DNA of 7,985 nt from Bdellovibrionales bacterium (GCA_020434465.1 JAGRAS010000059.1:1-7985); one strand, 5' to 3'. Positions 1-6,804 are shown, counted from the stretch's first letter. Translations and numbers: made by a program. The notes: generated by a model from the letters alone, not told the origin.

Positions 1-1428
1 ACCTAGGTCTCCTGTATGAAACCAACCATTCTCATCCCAAGCTTCCTTGCTTGCCTTTTCTCTACCATAATATCCGATAGCAACATTTGGCCCTCGAAAA
101 AGAATTTCTCCATCCATGGCTATCTCAATATCAATATCATCACCAACAAGTGGCCCAACAGTACCAACCTTATTTCTTCCAGGCCTATTAACATTTGTAG
201 CTACACAAGTCTCGGTTAGCCCATATCCTTCTAAAATTTGTATTCCCAAAGAATCAAAAAATTTTGCAGTGTCAATTCCAAGTTTTGCACCTCCTGATAT
301 ACAATATTGAAATTCAGACCCGAAAAGCTGTCTGCAAATTTTCTTTCTTAGAAATCCTGTGAGTGCATAAATTACTTGGTTTATAATTGAGGCATCGCAA
401 TCCTTAGAGCGAGCTTCGTATACCTCTTTGGCAGAATTAATCGTTTGATTTAATAAAAAGCCGGCAAGCCCTCCACTATTTGCCTTTTGTAGAATTCCAG
501 ATTGCATTTTTTCTAAAAGCCGTGGCACCAAAGGCACCGCGTTGGCATTAGCTTCTCGAATATCTTTCGTCGCTGATTCTGGCTCTATTTTTGAGTTTTC
601 TGTACTAACAATTGCGGGGAAACAAAGCTGTACTGGAGTGATAAAACCAAGATACCCCATTAGCTTTGCAAATGAATGCGCAAGCGGCAAAAAAAGCATA
701 ATTTTGGTATCTACACTAACAATCCTAGCGGTAATGACCTGTCTAACATTTGCTAAATGATTACCATGTGTCTGCATCACTCCTTTTGGAGGCCCTGTAG
801 TGCCTGAAGTGTAAACCAAAGCCGCTAAATCATTCTGCTTAAGATTATCTACTTCTAACTTTGGACTTCCTTGATTAATACTTGAGATAGATTTCCATTC
901 AACCACTAAGTCATTTTGCACAACTGATTCAAAAGAAATAATTTTGTCAAAGTTAAGTTTAACTCTTGTTGCATCCCTTTCTTCAGTTTCTGGAATTTCA
1001 CATTCCTCATTAGTGAGTTTTATAAGTTTATTTACTTGTTCTTGGTTTTCTGCAAAAACTACCTTTGCACCTGAATCATATAAAATATATCCTATATCGT
1101 CCCAAGGTAATGACTGGTAAACCGAAACAACTACTGCACCTATTGATAAAGCTGCGATATCCGCTTCCATCCATTCGGGTCTACTTTGAGAAATGATTGC
1201 AACCTTGTCTCCTTTTTTGACTCCTAGCTGCTGCAGAAAAAAACTTACGTTGATTATTGTTTGCTTTACTTCTTTATAAGTAGCAGCCCTTTTTGATCTC
1301 AGTTTATTTGGAGCGTCAGTGCTATCAACTATTGCTTGAAAATAAACTATCCTATCAGGATCGCTATTAGCTTGATTAAAAAATGCCTCGGCAAGATTTG
1401 AATGGTTTTTCAGATGCTCTTCTTGCAT
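1..1428 (-). CDS. Long-chain acyl-CoA synthetase (AMP-binding family), 3'-truncated by window edge
   Basis: Activates a fatty acid with ATP to acyl-adenylate and transfers it to CoA; such enzymes act in the cytoplasm or at the inner membrane. I translated the minus strand by hand: 476 codons are open from ATG 1428 to the window edge, with no stop. Visible adenylate-forming motifs, in order, are the phosphate loop YTSGTTGPPKG (206-216), LPLAHSFA (247-254), the ATP motif GYGLTE (401-406), GPNVAIGYY (446-454) and WFHTGDLG (469-476) with the conserved Asp474. The large segment between 140 and 195 and the LPLAHS motif fit the FadD15/FAA1-like long-chain branch, usually about 600 residues, so roughly 120 C-terminal residues including the mobile lid domain lie outside the window. 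No clear Shine-Dalgarno precedes the ATG, but it is the first in-frame Met before the N-terminal NLAEAFF segment. The exact chain-length preference cannot be read from the sequence. Confidence 0.93.
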   Translation of the reverse strand, partial: MQEEHLKNHSNLAEAFFNQANSDPDRIVYFQAIVDSTDAPNKLRSKRAATYKEVKQTIINVSFFLQQLGVKKGDKVAIISQSRPEWMEADIAALSIGAVVVSVYQSLPWDDIGYILYDSGAKVVFAENQEQVNKLIKLTNEECEIPETEERDATRVKLNFDKIISFESVVQNDLVVEWKSISSINQGSPKLEVDNLKQNDLAALVYTSGTTGPPKGVMQTHGNHLANVRQVITARIVSVDTKIMLFLPLAHSFAKLMGYLGFITPVQLCFPAIVSTENSKIEPESATKDIREANANAVPLVPRLLEKMQSGILQKANSGGLAGFLLNQTINSAKEVYEARSKDCDASIINQVIYALTGFLRKKICRQLFGSEFQYCISGGAKLGIDTAKFFDSLGIQILEGYGLTETCVATNVNRPGRNKVGTVGPLVGDDIDIEIAMDGEILFRGPNVAIGYYGREKASKEAWDENGWFHTGDLG

Positions 1429-1445
1429 AAAAATTAATATGTAGA

Positions 1446-1474
1446 GTTATAACTATCCTAGAAAGCTGTGACAT
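1446..1474 (-). promoter_or_regulatory. Putative sigma70-type promoter of the acyl-CoA synthetase gene
   Basis: On the minus strand, ATGTCA (1469-1474) and TATAAC (1446-1451) are separated by exactly 17 bp. They match the -35 and -10 consensus at 4/6 and 5/6 positions. Transcription would start about 11 bp before ATG 1428, leaving no room for a normal ribosome binding site. The -35 box overlaps that of the divergent promoter. The call is by eye only. Confidence 0.4.
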
Positions 1475-1499
1475 TTGAAACAATAGAAAGAGTTATAAT
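1469..1499 (+). promoter_or_regulatory. Putative promoter of the HDOD-like gene
   Basis: A perfect TATAAT lies at 1494-1499. The best upstream boxes are TGACAT (1469-1474, 19-bp spacer) or CATTTG (1472-1477, 16-bp spacer); neither is strong. The implied leader to ATG 1586 is about 80 nt. The -10 sits in AGAGTTATAA (1489-1498), a 10-mer also present at 1443-1452 over the opposing -10. Confidence 0.4.
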
Positions 1500-1585
1500 A
1501 TTGTTTTATGCCCTTTTCCTTGCTAGTTATTAAATGTTAGGTTAATTCTTGTCTTACGCCAATTAAGGCTTTAAAAAAAATAAGT

Positions 1586-2641
1586 ATGAACAGCAACTTA
1601 GGCTCACAGGAATCATGGGAAAGAGCATTATCTATCTCTGGCAAAATAGGAACTATACCCGGTCTTTTTTCTTCAACTATAAGAACATTACAATTAGATC
1701 AGTCAAAAGGCGGCACGCTTAGTCCTGGTGGCAGACACGGAATAAAGACTTTATTCAAGGGCCCAAGTATGAAGTCTGCAGTTTATCATGCAGCGCTTAC
1801 TTACAGACCTGAAAAACTAGAACAAGATACATTTCAACGAGCAAGTAATTTAATAAAAGTTTTCAATCCTGAAGAACTTGCAACTATTATTGCCATTTTG
1901 TTTGCTTATAAGAAAATTTCTAGAATTTGCCAAAAGTACGATCTGGTTTGGCAAGAACGATATAAAGAAATGTGTAGAGATATAGATCTTGGTGCACTAA
2001 TCGGAGAGGCTCTTCCAAAAATTGGCCTTTCGTGGGGAATGTTAATTCCTTGTATTAATCACATGTCGCTGGCTTTAATGCTTGATGCAGATCAAAAAGC
2101 ATTGCGTGAGTATAAACTTCATTTAAAAAATCAAAATATTTTTTCTGACCCCGAAAAAGAATTCGAACTCTTTGGCTGCACTCATGGTCAAGTTTGCTCA
2201 TCTTTAGTTCAAAAGCTTTGCGTTGGAACAGAAATATCAGAAGCTATGCTTCAAGGGTTCCAAGTCGGGTATAGAGAAAAACAGCTATCTAATTTAAATG
2301 AGCTAAAAGTTCAAGTTTGCAAAATTTGGATAGATGAGTTTGTTTCTACTTGTAATATTCCTGACATGCCACACCGAGGTGAATTCTATCCGAAAACTGA
2401 CGCTCTAAATAAACTCTTACCACTTGCAAAAGAAATTGCTAAAAACGGATCTACTCATTATTGGTTATCTAAAACTGCTGAAAATATAAATCCAGAATCT
2501 CACCCAATGCTATTTTTAAAAGGTGAGCTAACTAAATCTGGCGAAGGCATTGATATAATGGCAACTGATGATATCTCAGAAGAAAAAATAGAAGAACTTG
2601 AGCAAGAAGTTGATAGTTCTGAAGAAGATTCAGCCGAATAA
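1586..2641 (+). CDS. Divergent HDOD-domain-like protein with acidic C-terminal tail
   Basis: The family is not securely recognised. The central part (about 90-228) has the layout of an HDOD domain, a metal-less relative of HD phosphohydrolases used in bacterial signalling: GEALPKIGLSWGMLIPCIN (140-158), then EKEFELFGCTHGQVCSSLV (190-208), matching the family pattern of acidic residues, F-G, x-x-His and a helix. The usual second-helix His and the terminal HH pair are absent (QGFQVG at 223-228), so catalysis is unlikely. Residues 241-315 are helical with no recognised motif. The last 24 residues (328-351) are mostly Asp/Glu. No signal peptide or membrane segment is seen. ATG 1586 is the first usable start after an in-frame TAG at 1538; no good Shine-Dalgarno sits nearby (AAGG at 1565-1568 is too far). 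The gene stands alone, divergent from the acyl-CoA synthetase and convergent with the MazG-like gene. Role unknown; a regulatory or scaffold function is inference. Confidence 0.72.
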   Translation: MNSNLGSQESWERALSISGKIGTIPGLFSSTIRTLQLDQSKGGTLSPGGRHGIKTLFKGPSMKSAVYHAALTYRPEKLEQDTFQRASNLIKVFNPEELATIIAILFAYKKISRICQKYDLVWQERYKEMCRDIDLGALIGEALPKIGLSWGMLIPCINHMSLALMLDADQKALREYKLHLKNQNIFSDPEKEFELFGCTHGQVCSSLVQKLCVGTEISEAMLQGFQVGYREKQLSNLNELKVQVCKIWIDEFVSTCNIPDMPHRGEFYPKTDALNKLLPLAKEIAKNGSTHYWLSKTAENINPESHPMLFLKGELTKSGEGIDIMATDDISEEKIEELEQEVDSSEEDSAE

Positions 2642-2658
2642 AAATACCAACACAAAGC

Positions 2659-2687
2659 TTTAAGCAACTAGAAGTTTTAAGCAACTA
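2659..2687. repeat. Tandem direct repeat TTTAAGCAACTA at the convergent gene junction
   Basis: Two perfect 12-bp copies lie at 2659-2670 and 2676-2687, a 17-bp period. The right copy contains the last codons and stop (Val-Ala-TAA) of the minus-strand MazG-like gene; the left copy is a duplicate in the 35-bp gap to the HDOD-like gene. It looks like a short slippage duplication. No terminator hairpin is visible between the two converging genes. Confidence 0.7.
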
Positions 2688-3234
2688 AGTCACTTAAGAT
2701 TACAGCTTTATAACTTGAGGGCTTTCTAACTTTACCGTTTTTATCACGACCAACTGCATACAGCGAATCTTGATACTTAATAACTTCTACTAGCGCAACT
2801 TCAGCCGGCCAAGATATACCTTGCCCGCAATCCCAACTTGAGTTTTCAAGTAAACCTTCAGAAAAAGTGCCATCAGTTAATTTAACAAATTTTTCAAGAT
2901 TATTTTTACAAACTCGATCAAAGGCCTCTTCAATCGGAATACCAAATGTTAGTGCATTCCAGTACATTGTATAAGCCGTATCGGCCAAACCATCGATCAT
3001 TTCTACAAAATCAGGTAAATCAGTATTGCATTCATACTCAAGGCTATCTGGCTCAGTTAAGTCAACTTGCTTAAATCTTGGTGTTACACCCAAACCTTTA
3101 ATTACATACTCAAGCACTTCTGAAAGCAGCAAGCTGGCAGCTAAACACCTCTTCTCTCTACTAGCTGAAGTAATCTTGTCCGGAACTTCCTGGCCTCCTA
3201 ATTTCATAAAAGTAATTACATCATTAAAATTCAT
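2677..3234 (-). CDS. MazG/PRA-PH-like nucleotide pyrophosphohydrolase
   Basis: Likely a cytoplasmic all-alpha NTP pyrophosphatase, hydrolysing an NTP or dNTP to the monophosphate and pyrophosphate with Mg2+. Family marks seen: an acidic pair in the first metal helix (SEVLE, Glu39 and Glu42), the second metal helix DGLADTAYTMYWNALTFGI (81-99, Asp81 and Asp85), VCKNNLEKF (108-116) in the position of the usual S-N-M-x-K motif, and GKVRKPSSYKAV (167-178), the characteristic C-terminal G-K-V-x-K-P-x-x-Y. The standard family joins the last two motifs by a short loop; here about 45 residues (120-165) containing SSWDCGQGISWPAEVALVE intervene. At 185 residues the frame is complete. ATG 3234 follows TAGGAGT with a slightly long 12-nt spacing. 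It is transcribed alone, divergent from the threonine operon. Substrate (house-cleaning of modified nucleotides versus general dNTP control) cannot be decided from sequence. Confidence 0.78.
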   Translation of the reverse strand: MNFNDVITFMKLGGQEVPDKITSASREKRCLAASLLLSEVLEYVIKGLGVTPRFKQVDLTEPDSLEYECNTDLPDFVEMIDGLADTAYTMYWNALTFGIPIEEAFDRVCKNNLEKFVKLTDGTFSEGLLENSSWDCGQGISWPAEVALVEVIKYQDSLYAVGRDKNGKVRKPSSYKAVILSDLVA

Positions 3235-3245
3235 AAAATTCTAAG

Positions 3246-3439
3246 ACTCCTAAATAATTAATTGATTTAGCCACAAGCAATTCTTTCAGGGATAACAAAT
3301 CATAAAGAGAGAGTAAATTCAAAAATCCCAAAGTCCTACAAAGTTTGTATAGCTAAGCCTTCAAAAACTTTAAATTTAAGTCAAAACTTGAATAGCAAAG
3401 ATAAAACTATTAATCTCAGGAAGTTATCTATTTAGGAGT
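3246..3439. repeat. 11-bp inverted leader motif flanking the divergent spacer
   Basis: ACTCCTAAATA (3246-3256) and TATTTAGGAGT (3429-3439) are perfect reverse complements at the two outer ends of the 214-bp spacer. Each carries the Shine-Dalgarno GGAG of the gene it faces: the MazG-like gene on the minus strand (12-nt spacing) and tdh on the plus strand (10-nt spacing). A third copy of the core, ATTTAGGAGA, lies on the minus strand at 6811-6820. The rest of the spacer is AT-rich, with a TTAAATTTAA palindrome at 3370-3379 and no evident ORF. Confidence 0.6.
3388..3416 (+). promoter_or_regulatory. Weak candidate promoter for the tdh-kbl operon
   Basis: TTGAAT (3388-3393) and TAATCT (3411-3416) are separated by 17 bp. 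This would place the start near 3423, just ahead of the GGAG at 3435-3438. The -10 matches poorly, and TATTAA at 3409-3414 with a 15-bp spacer is an alternative. No operator or riboswitch was recognised. Confidence 0.25.
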
Positions 3440-3448
3440 TTTTAACAT

Positions 3449-4495
3449 ATGGCAACCAAAGCAATTTTAATAACAGGAGCATCAGGAGAAATTGGCCATG
3501 CTTTAATCCAATCTCTTAGCCAAACCAAAGATAATACTATTGTAGCACTTGATATAAAAGATCTTGATTATCAATTAGACAATTTAATTTCAATCAAAGC
3601 AGATATACGTGATCGAAAACAGCTTGAACAAATATTTGCAGAATACGATTTTGAAAAAATTTTCCATTTAGCAGCAATACTTACTACCGGAGGAGAAAAA
3701 AATCCGCAATTCACACATGAAGTAAACGTTGATGGCAGTGCAAATCTGCTTGACTTAGCTCAACAACAAACAGAGAAACGAGGATCCGCTACAATTTTTA
3801 TTTTCCCTAGCACTATTGCCGTTTATGGAATCTCTAGCCTTGAAAAGAAAATTAAGGCAGGAACAATTACTGAAAAAGAATTTTTAGATCCAATTACAAT
3901 TTATGGTGTTAATAAAATATATGTAGAAAAACTTGGAACATACTATTCAGAGCATTATAAGTTTTTAAATAATGATGCTGTTATTAGGCTTGATTTTAGA
4001 TCTATTAGATTCCCAGGTATCATGAGTGGGCATACTGTTCCATCTGGTGGTACAAGCGATTACGGTCCTGAGATGATTCATGCTGCTGCAAAAGGAGAAA
4101 CATCTGATTGTTTCGTAAATCCTGATTCAACAATACCGTTTATGGTAATGCCTGACGCTGTTAAAGCAATTTTAGATTTAGCTGCGGCAGATGGAAACAA
4201 ACTCACACAACGAGTTTACAACGTTAAAGCCTTTTCTGTTTCTGCAAAAGATATAGAACAAGAACTAAAAAAGTATTATCCAAAGTTTCAGACTAACTAT
4301 AAAATCCACCCAAAAAGATTACAAATTGTAGAAAGTTGGCCAATGGATATAAATGACGAGCCTGCTCGTAAAGACTGGAATTGGAAGCCAGAATTTGACT
4401 TTAAAGAAGCTTTCGAAAATTATTTAATTCCTCAGATTTCAAAGCGGTATAATAAATCTGACTGCGAAAGTTTACCGTCTTGTGGAAATGGATAG
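3449..4495 (+). CDS. tdh: L-threonine 3-dehydrogenase, SDR (epimerase-like) type
   Basis: Oxidises L-threonine with NAD+ to L-2-amino-3-ketobutyrate in the cytoplasm, the first step of threonine breakdown to glycine. It is an extended short-chain dehydrogenase, not the zinc-dependent E. coli type. The Rossmann loop is GASGEIG (10-16), followed by Asp35 at the end of beta-2 (NAD preference) and catalytic Ser121/Thr122 with Tyr152-x-x-x-Lys156. The threonine-dehydrogenase signature follows: RFPGIMSG (187-194), SGGTSDYGPEMI (199-210), FMVMPDAVKAI (231-241), ESWPMDINDEPARKDWNW (295-312). ATG 3449 follows TTTAGGAGT. kbl lies 33 bp downstream, so the two are very probably one operon, and this context supports the call strongly. 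At 348 residues it is longer than typical SDR-type enzymes (about 310-320, from memory). It has an inserted charged stretch at 131-147 and an unusual C-terminal tail with Cys339 and Cys345. Confidence 0.88.
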   Translation: MATKAILITGASGEIGHALIQSLSQTKDNTIVALDIKDLDYQLDNLISIKADIRDRKQLEQIFAEYDFEKIFHLAAILTTGGEKNPQFTHEVNVDGSANLLDLAQQQTEKRGSATIFIFPSTIAVYGISSLEKKIKAGTITEKEFLDPITIYGVNKIYVEKLGTYYSEHYKFLNNDAVIRLDFRSIRFPGIMSGHTVPSGGTSDYGPEMIHAAAKGETSDCFVNPDSTIPFMVMPDAVKAILDLAAADGNKLTQRVYNVKAFSVSAKDIEQELKKYYPKFQTNYKIHPKRLQIVESWPMDINDEPARKDWNWKPEFDFKEAFENYLIPQISKRYNKSDCESLPSCGNG

Positions 4496-4528
4496 AAGTT
4501 TAGTTTTTTATTTTACCTGGAGAATTTA

Positions 4529-5722
4529 ATGTATAATTCAGCAAAACCACTGATCGAGGCTACTTTAGAAGAAATAAAATCCGCAGGCCTCTATAAGAAA
4601 GAACGTATTATTGAAACGCCTCAATCAGATGAAATTAAAGTTGGAGGTAATAAAGTTATAAACTTTTGTGCAAACAACTATCTTGGATTAGCAAATAATT
4701 CAAGGCTTATAGCTGCAGCAGAAAAAGGATTGCAAGAATTTGGCCTAGGGCTTGCTTCGGTAAGATTTATTTGTGGAACACAAACAATCCACAAAGAACT
4801 TGAGGCTGCAATCGCAAAATTTCTAGGAACTGAAGATACAATTCTTTACGCAGCATGCTTTGATGCTAATGGCGGACTGTTTGAAACTTTATTAAATGAA
4901 GAAGATGCGATTGTAAGCGACCAATTAAATCACGCATCAATTATTGATGGAATTAGATTATCAAAAGCAGCTAGATATCGTTATCAAAATAATGACATGG
5001 ATAATCTAGAAACATGCTTAAAAGAAGCACGCGATAAAGGAGCAAAAAAAGTTCTAATCGCCACTGACGGTGTATTCTCAATGGACGGGTATATCGCTAA
5101 ACTTGATGAAGTTTGTGATTTAGCAGACAAATACGAAGCGATGGTAATGATTGATGATTGCCATGCAACTGGATTTTTTGGGCCAACAGGAAGAGGTTCT
5201 TTTGAGCACTGTGGAGTTCAAGGCAGAGTAGATATTATTACTTCTACATTAGGAAAAGCCTTAGGGGGAGCAGTTGGTGGTTTCACCACTGGCCGAAAAG
5301 AAATTATTGAACTACTTAGACAAAGAAGTAGACCTTATTTATTTAGCAACTCACTTCCGCCTGCACTTATTATGGCTGGAATTGAATGTATGAAAATGCT
5401 TAGCGAAACGACTGAGCTAAGAGACAAACTTGAAGATAACACTAAGTATTTCAGAAGCAGAATAACTGAAATTGGCCTCGAGGTTAAAGAGGGGGTTCAT
5501 CCAATTTGTCCAGTGATGCTTGGAGATGCAAAACTTGCTTCCGCAATGGCAGATGAGCTTTTAAAAGAAGGAATTTATGTAATTGGATTTTCATATCCAG
5601 TGGTTCCAAAAGGCGAGGCTAGAATTCGTGTTCAGGTGTCTGCGGCTCATTCAAAAGAAGAGCTTGATCGAGCTATTAGTGCTTTTGAGAAAGTAGGAAA
5701 AAACTTAGGTGTAATTAATTAG
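4529..5722 (+). CDS. kbl: 2-amino-3-ketobutyrate CoA ligase (glycine C-acetyltransferase)
   Basis: A pyridoxal-phosphate enzyme that splits 2-amino-3-ketobutyrate with CoA into glycine and acetyl-CoA, completing the pathway begun by the preceding dehydrogenase. It belongs to the alpha-oxoamine synthase family. Seen: NNYLGLANN (49-57), [16 protein letters not shown] (77-92), which is typical of Kbl rather than BioF or ALA synthase, the cofactor-stacking His135 in LNHASIIDG, Asp209 and His212 in IDDCHATGF, and the Schiff-base Lys243 in [13 protein letters not shown]. Length 397 is practically that of the E. coli enzyme (398). ATG 4529 is preceded by CTGGAGAA with 7-nt spacing from GGAG. The 33-bp gap to tdh has no terminator, so expression is likely shared. 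No T-rich hairpin follows the stop on the plus strand, so where the operon transcript ends is unclear and it may run into the small broken gene downstream. Confidence 0.96.
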   Translation: MYNSAKPLIEATLEEIKSAGLYKKERIIETPQSDEIKVGGNKVINFCANNYLGLANNSRLIAAAEKGLQEFGLGLASVRFICGTQTIHKELEAAIAKFLGTEDTILYAACFDANGGLFETLLNEEDAIVSDQLNHASIIDGIRLSKAARYRYQNNDMDNLETCLKEARDKGAKKVLIATDGVFSMDGYIAKLDEVCDLADKYEAMVMIDDCHATGFFGPTGRGSFEHCGVQGRVDIITSTLGKALGGAVGGFTTGRKEIIELLRQRSRPYLFSNSLPPALIMAGIECMKMLSETTELRDKLEDNTKYFRSRITEIGLEVKEGVHPICPVMLGDAKLASAMADELLKEGIYVIGFSYPVVPKGEARIRVQVSAAHSKEELDRAISAFEKVGKNLGVIN

Positions 5723-5731
5723 TCGCGATTC

Positions 5732-5737
5732 TATAAT
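5732..5737 (+). promoter_or_regulatory. TATAAT box six bases before the small-gene ATG
   Basis: A perfect -10 hexamer ends 6 nt before ATG 5744, so initiation at the usual distance would fall on the A of the start codon, giving a leaderless transcript. It sits in a palindromic TTCTATAATAGAA (5729-5741). No convincing -35 occurs 16-19 bp upstream, which lies over the kbl stop codon. Confidence 0.3.
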
Positions 5738-5743
5738 AGAAAT

Positions 5744-5945
5744 ATGTCTAATAAGAAATGGAAGCTTATATTCAAAGGAACCGCCAATGATTTTGATCCT
5801 TCAGTTTTCCTGTATCAAAATCTAGTTTGATAAAACTAAAAAAGCTGCTGGACGTGCACAAGATAAAGCAGACTTAGAGAAGTTAAAAAAAATTGATAGT
5901 TTTAACTATCTTTGGAGCAAACTAAAGTCATTAAAAATTAACTAA
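5744..5945 (+). pseudogene. Small lysine-rich ORF split by a +1 frame change
   Basis: The family is not recognised. From ATG 5744, 28 codons (starting MSNKKWKLIFKGTANDF, ending FLYQNLV) run to TGA 5828-5830. A second frame, open from 5826 to TAA 5943-5945, continues with protein-like sequence: DKTKKAAGRAQDKADLEKL, then KKIDSFNYLWSKLKSLKIN. Dropping one T from the TTT at 5826-5828 joins them into one 66-residue basic protein with no other disruption. The junction GTT-TGA-T resembles the arrangement of the RF2 shift site (CTT-TGA-C), but no Shine-Dalgarno-like stimulator is seen just upstream. The ORF follows kbl by 21 bp and overlaps the tail of the converging alpha/beta hydrolase gene by 8 bp. 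It may be a real frameshift, a sequencing error, or non-coding DNA with chance open frames. Confidence 0.4.
5885..5910 (-). terminator. Intrinsic terminator of the alpha/beta hydrolase gene
   Basis: GATAGT (5895-5900), TTTA loop, ACTATC (5905-5910) forms a 6-bp hairpin, or 7 bp with a 2-nt loop. On the minus strand it is followed, after two bases, by eight consecutive T (plus-strand A at 5885-5892). It starts 27 bp past the hydrolase stop. The stem is AT-rich and so weak, but position and U-tract fit. The plus strand has only TTTGG after the stem. Confidence 0.6.
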
Positions 5946-6768
5946 GAAAGTTTATGATTATATCTATAGCTTGTTTGAGTTCTGCTGTACTTCCCTGAAA
6001 AGGATGACGGGCACCAAATACATGATCCGCTTCTTTAATCATACGCAAATTTCCATAAGTCGCCCAACTCGCAAGATTCTCTGCATTAACAAAAGGTACA
6101 ACTTCGTCTTTATCTCCATGAATAATTAAGACTTGTTGATTCAAATTTTTAACCACATTTTCTAAACTTCCTTTCCCCTCTTCCATCTCATCCAATAAAC
6201 CTATTCCAAGAGGCAACTCCTGCTTAGTACGCATATTTTGAATATAAGTTACACCATCTTCTCTCCACTTTTTAGCAGTATCTTCTCTTGGCGGTGGAAC
6301 ATTTGATACAGTAGCGAGGCCAATTACTTTTTTAACTTTTGAATTGTTTAAAGCTGCATTAAAAATTGCAATTGCACCGCGGCTATGTCCAAGCAATGTA
6401 ATGTCTTCTGTATCCATAAACTCAGCAAAAGGAATAGCCTCAGTCCCAAGAGCCTTAATAGTTCTATTTAAATCATCAATTTCAAAACTAAAACGATTAT
6501 CTTTAAAACGATCGAGCTCAGTAAAATTTAGCAAGTCCTCACCCACTCCATTATGAGAGAAGTTTATGTTAACAACGATATTACCCGCTAATGCTAACTG
6601 CTCAGCAAGATATGGATGAAAGCCCCAGTTCTTAAAGCCTTTAAAACCATGAACGACAATTGCAACAGGATATTTCTGATCTAAATTATTTGGCGCTCGA
6701 ACGTCTCCGCGAATAATTCCATCATTAATGGATTCCAATTCAAAAGTCTTATGCTGCACAGTGCTCAT
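5938..6768 (-). CDS. Alpha/beta hydrolase (serine esterase / dienelactone-hydrolase-like)
   Basis: A probable cytoplasmic serine hydrolase of unknown substrate. The alpha/beta fold is clear: the oxyanion-hole strand PVAIVVHGFKGFKNWGF (34-50), the nucleophile elbow LLGHSRGA (125-132, Ser129), VLIIHGDKDEVVPF (213-226, catalytic Asp221), and the late ADHVFG (247-252, His249). The 276-residue length fits a compact single domain with a cap around 155-205. There is no signal peptide, lipobox or membrane segment. ATG 6768 is the only reasonable start, because an in-frame TAA precedes it by 18 bp; no Shine-Dalgarno lies next to it, and the GGAG at 6812-6815 is over 40 bp away. A -10-like box ends 7 bp before the ATG, suggesting a leaderless message. 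It lies downstream of the HNH gene on the same strand but behind hairpins, so it is probably transcribed separately. Esterase, acyl-hydrolase or peptidase activity cannot be distinguished. Confidence 0.9.
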   Translation of the reverse strand: MSTVQHKTFELESINDGIIRGDVRAPNNLDQKYPVAIVVHGFKGFKNWGFHPYLAEQLALAGNIVVNINFSHNGVGEDLLNFTELDRFKDNRFSFEIDDLNRTIKALGTEAIPFAEFMDTEDITLLGHSRGAIAIFNAALNNSKVKKVIGLATVSNVPPPREDTAKKWREDGVTYIQNMRTKQELPLGIGLLDEMEEGKGSLENVVKNLNQQVLIIHGDKDEVVPFVNAENLASWATYGNLRMIKEADHVFGARHPFQGSTAELKQAIDIIINFLS

Positions 6769-6775
6769 AGCAAGT

Positions 6776-6804
6776 ATATTAATTTATGAAGTTAATAAGG
6801 TAAA
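6776..6804 (-). promoter_or_regulatory. Putative leaderless promoter of the alpha/beta hydrolase gene
   Basis: On the minus strand, TTTACC (6799-6804) and TAATAT (6776-6781) are 17 bp apart, with 7 bp from the -10 to ATG 6768. Transcription should start at or one base before the A of the start codon. TATACT (6773-6778), overlapping it, is a closer -10 match but too near the ATG. Confidence 0.38.

Noticed and set aside
16..760. Three plus-strand open frames at 16-219, 116-310 and 542-760
   Set aside because: They lie antisense to the acyl-CoA synthetase, whose motifs run continuously on the minus strand; their products show no domain.
2686..2696. TAAGTCACTTA as a terminator hairpin between the converging genes
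   Set aside because: The loop would be one base, and no T-run follows on either strand.
3370..3379. TTAAATTTAA palindrome as an operator in the divergent spacer
   Set aside because: A 10-bp all-A/T palindrome is expected by chance in such AT-rich DNA, and no second copy was found.
3449..5722. tdh-kbl pair as a biotin or heme precursor operon (BioF/HemA-like)
   Set aside because: The [16 protein letters not shown] motif and the adjacent SDR threonine dehydrogenase fit Kbl, not BioF or ALA synthase.
5824..5877. Third-frame continuation of the small ORF (Leu-Ile-Lys-rich, ending TAG at 5875-5877)
   Set aside because: It is short. The alternative frame is longer, ends at a natural stop beyond the hydrolase gene end, and needs only one extra base to explain.
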